From Deltaproteobacteria bacterium (GTDB lineage: Bacteria > Desulfobacterota > Desulfarculia > Adiutricales > Adiutricaceae), in the NCBI GenBank assembly GCA_031278835.1, contig JAITJP010000383.1, positions 1-5,546 of the forward strand: DNA of 5,546 bases, given 5' to 3'. Each line of letters starts with the position of its first letter. The first letter of the stretch is position 1. A model generated the notes under the pieces. It worked only from the letters and a program-made list of their open reading frames with translations. It searched no databases and was not told the DNA's origin. Made by a program: the position numbers and the translations under genes. Shown piece after piece: positions 4,013-5,546 of the stretch.

Positions 4013-5546
4013 GTGGGACGAATTCTGGTTATAGATGACGATTTAAGTCTTCGCGAGGTTATCGAAATGCTCCTTTCCAACCTCGGACATAGCGTCGACT
4101 TGGCCGAAAACGGAGAGGTGGGCCTAAAAATGGCCCTTAGCAAAGACTACGATTTGATCATCAGCGACATTCGGATGCCGCTCTTAAACGGCTTGGAAGT
4201 CTTGGAAAAGCTTCGGGCCGAAAACCGTCAGACCACCTTGATTTTGGTTTCAGCCTACGCCCGGGATGACACGGCCGTGGAGGCCATGCGCTTGGGGGCT
4301 TACGACTTTTTGCCCAAACCCTTTAGGTCGGTCGATTTGATCTCGGCCGTGGATTCGGCCTTGGCCCATCATAACGTGGACAAGGAACGTCAGGCCCTGG
4401 CCAATCTGGTCATAAACAATCAGCGTTTTAGCGGTTTGGTTGGCTCCTCCTCGGCCATGCTGCACGTCTACGATTGGATAAAAAGGGCCGCCTTGACTTC
4501 CACCAGTATTTTGATTACCGGGGAGAGCGGCACGGGTAAGGAGCTGGTGGCTAGGGCGGTTCACTCCAATTCCAACCGGGCCGATAAAAATTTCGTGGCC
4601 ATAAACTGCGGTGGCATGCCCGAGCAATTGGTGGAAAGCGAACTTTTTGGTTACAAGAAAGGGGCCTTTACCGGAGCCAATACCGACAAACAAGGCCTCA
4701 TGGCCACGGCCGACGGCGGAACGCTGTTTTTGGACGAATTGGCCGAACTAACTTTGCCCATGCAGGTCAAGCTTTTAAGGGTGGTCCAGGAAAAAACCTT
4801 TAGACCGGTCGGCGGGAACGTCGAGCAGATGACCGACGTTCGTTTCATCGCCGCCACCAATAAAAATCTCGAGGCCGAGATCATCGCCGGCCGCTTTAGG
4901 GAGGATCTTTACTATCGGCTAAACGTCATAAATATCCGGATCCCCCCCTTAAGGGAGAGAACCGAGGACATCCCGCTTTTGGCCCATTATTTTTTGGAAA
5001 AGTTTTCTCGCCAACAAAACAAAGACGTTCGGAAACTTTCCACCTGCGCCTTGGATATCCTGACCCGTTACCACTTTCCCGGAAACGTCCGGGAGCTGGA
5101 AAATATCATCGAGCGCTCGGTGGCCTTGGAGCAGTCCAATATCATTTTGCCGGAGAGTTTACATCTGGCCGATTTTAAGCGCCAATCTTCGCTTAGACCC
5201 CAGGTGGCCCCCCAAGACAGCCCAAAACTGGCCGTGCCCGAGTCGTCTTTCCCGGCCCCCGGGGCCTCGGTTGAGCCGGAGGCCAAGAGCCCAGGCGAAG
5301 GGGAGGTCATTGATTTTAACTCATTGCAACTGGTTCCGGGCGGTCTTGACAACGTTTTGACTTCCCTGGAGGGCTATTATCTTTACAACGCTTTGATGGC
5401 CGCCGGCGGAAACCGCGGCCGGACGGCCATTTCCCTTAGTATTAGCCCTTGGCGCTTAAGGATGCGCCTTATGGCCTTTAGTTTGGCCGATCTTAACCCG
5501 GTCCAGCTCATGTCCATTCCCCAAGAGCGCTTCCCCAGGCCCAACT
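4013..5546 (+). CDS. Sigma-54-dependent NtrC-family response regulator, 3'-truncated by the window
   Basis: This two-component activator hydrolyses ATP to open sigma-54 promoters after phosphorylation by a sensor kinase. Of the product, 511 residues are visible with no stop. Receiver domain (1-120): acidic pocket Asp8/Asp9, phospho-acceptor Asp52 in SDIRMP, Ser80, Lys102 in PKPF. AAA+ domain (about 138-375): Walker A GESGTGKE (170-177), sigma-54 contact loop GAFTGA (217-222), Walker B GGTLFLDE (235-242), RFREDLYYRLNV (294-305), and HFPGNVRELEN (354-364), where the usual Trp before PGN is Phe. A Pro/Ala/Glu-rich linker (about 395-432) leads to a Fis-type DNA-binding region: LEGYYLYNALMAAGGNRGRTA (452-472) and SISPWRLRMRL (476-486). 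All catalytic landmarks are present, so the protein should be functional. The usual AAxxLGI recognition pattern is altered (TAISLSI). No kinase is in the window; it may lie downstream. GTG start supported by TGAGG. Palindromes upstream suggest regulation. Confidence 0.96.
   Translation, partial: MGRILVIDDDLSLREVIEMLLSNLGHSVDLAENGEVGLKMALSKDYDLIISDIRMPLLNGLEVLEKLRAENRQTTLILVSAYARDDTAVEAMRLGAYDFLPKPFRSVDLISAVDSALAHHNVDKERQALANLVINNQRFSGLVGSSSAMLHVYDWIKRAALTSTSILITGESGTGKELVARAVHSNSNRADKNFVAINCGGMPEQLVESELFGYKKGAFTGANTDKQGLMATADGGTLFLDELAELTLPMQVKLLRVVQEKTFRPVGGNVEQMTDVRFIAATNKNLEAEIIAGRFREDLYYRLNVINIRIPPLRERTEDIPLLAHYFLEKFSRQQNKDVRKLSTCALDILTRYHFPGNVRELENIIERSVALEQSNIILPESLHLADFKRQSSLRPQVAPQDSPKLAVPESSFPAPGASVEPEAKSPGEGEVIDFNSLQLVPGGLDNVLTSLEGYYLYNALMAAGGNRGRTAISLSISPWRLRMRLMAFSLADLNPVQLMSIPQERFPRPN

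Noticed and set aside
3856..4143. 95-codon minus-strand frame
   Set aside because: It overlaps the response regulator start and its upstream palindromes. The Lys/Arg/Ser-rich product is the complement of T-rich DNA and matches no family.
4250..5352. Three minus-strand frames (4250-4693, 4651-4884, 5068-5352)
   Set aside because: They are antisense to an unmistakable NtrC-family coding frame with all catalytic motifs.

Overview
The window (5546 bases) is a piece of bacterial chromosome with every recognisable gene on the + strand. Six coding regions are supported: a 5'-truncated phosphatidylglycerophosphatase A (pgpA), a stand-alone CinA C-terminal-type nicotinamide-nucleotide amidase (pncC), an 82-residue two-CxxC protein, a YchF/OLA1-like protein with a degenerate P-loop, a DUF2461-family protein, and a sigma-54-dependent NtrC-family response regulator that runs off the right edge. 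No mobile element, CRISPR array, tRNA or rRNA was seen. The 82-residue protein carries an 'IC..C.KI' module that I associate mainly with deltaproteobacterial (Desulfobacterota) signalling proteins. Together with the NtrC-type regulator this makes a deltaproteobacterium the best guess. That is inference from protein style, not proof.

Layout. pgpA (2-406) and pncC (403-951) overlap by four bases (ATGA) and look translationally coupled. A terminator-like hairpin follows pncC, then a 15-bp palindrome just ahead of the small two-CxxC gene (1060-1308). A GC-rich imperfect hairpin lies between that gene and the YchF-like gene (1418-2434), which ends in tandem TAA stops. The DUF2461 gene (2550-3341) has a clear GGAGG ribosome binding site and ends at a short hairpin with a T run. 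The regulator gene starts with GTG at 4013, after a TGAGG site, and is open to the end (511 codons visible).

The most unusual part is the roughly 670-base gene-free stretch at 3342-4012. It is T-rich on the + strand (48% T over 3591-3770 by direct count) and holds an imperfect tandem array with a period near 43 bp. Each unit centres on a GGC core flanked by T and A runs, two of them perfectly palindromic. Closer to the regulator gene come a 6-bp hairpin, a 12-bp palindrome, a perfect 22-bp palindrome (3944-3965) and a 15-bp palindrome (3976-3990). These lie where regulatory sites of the response regulator would be expected.

The genes do not form one obvious pathway. pgpA and pncC are housekeeping (phospholipid synthesis, NAD salvage). 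The YchF-like and two-CxxC proteins are uncharacterised accessory proteins. The regulator would activate sigma-54 promoters in response to a sensor kinase not present here. Two proteins show decay or divergence at sites normally conserved: PgpA (with an abrupt GC drop inside the gene) and the YchF-like protein (Walker A Lys replaced and the switch II region missing).
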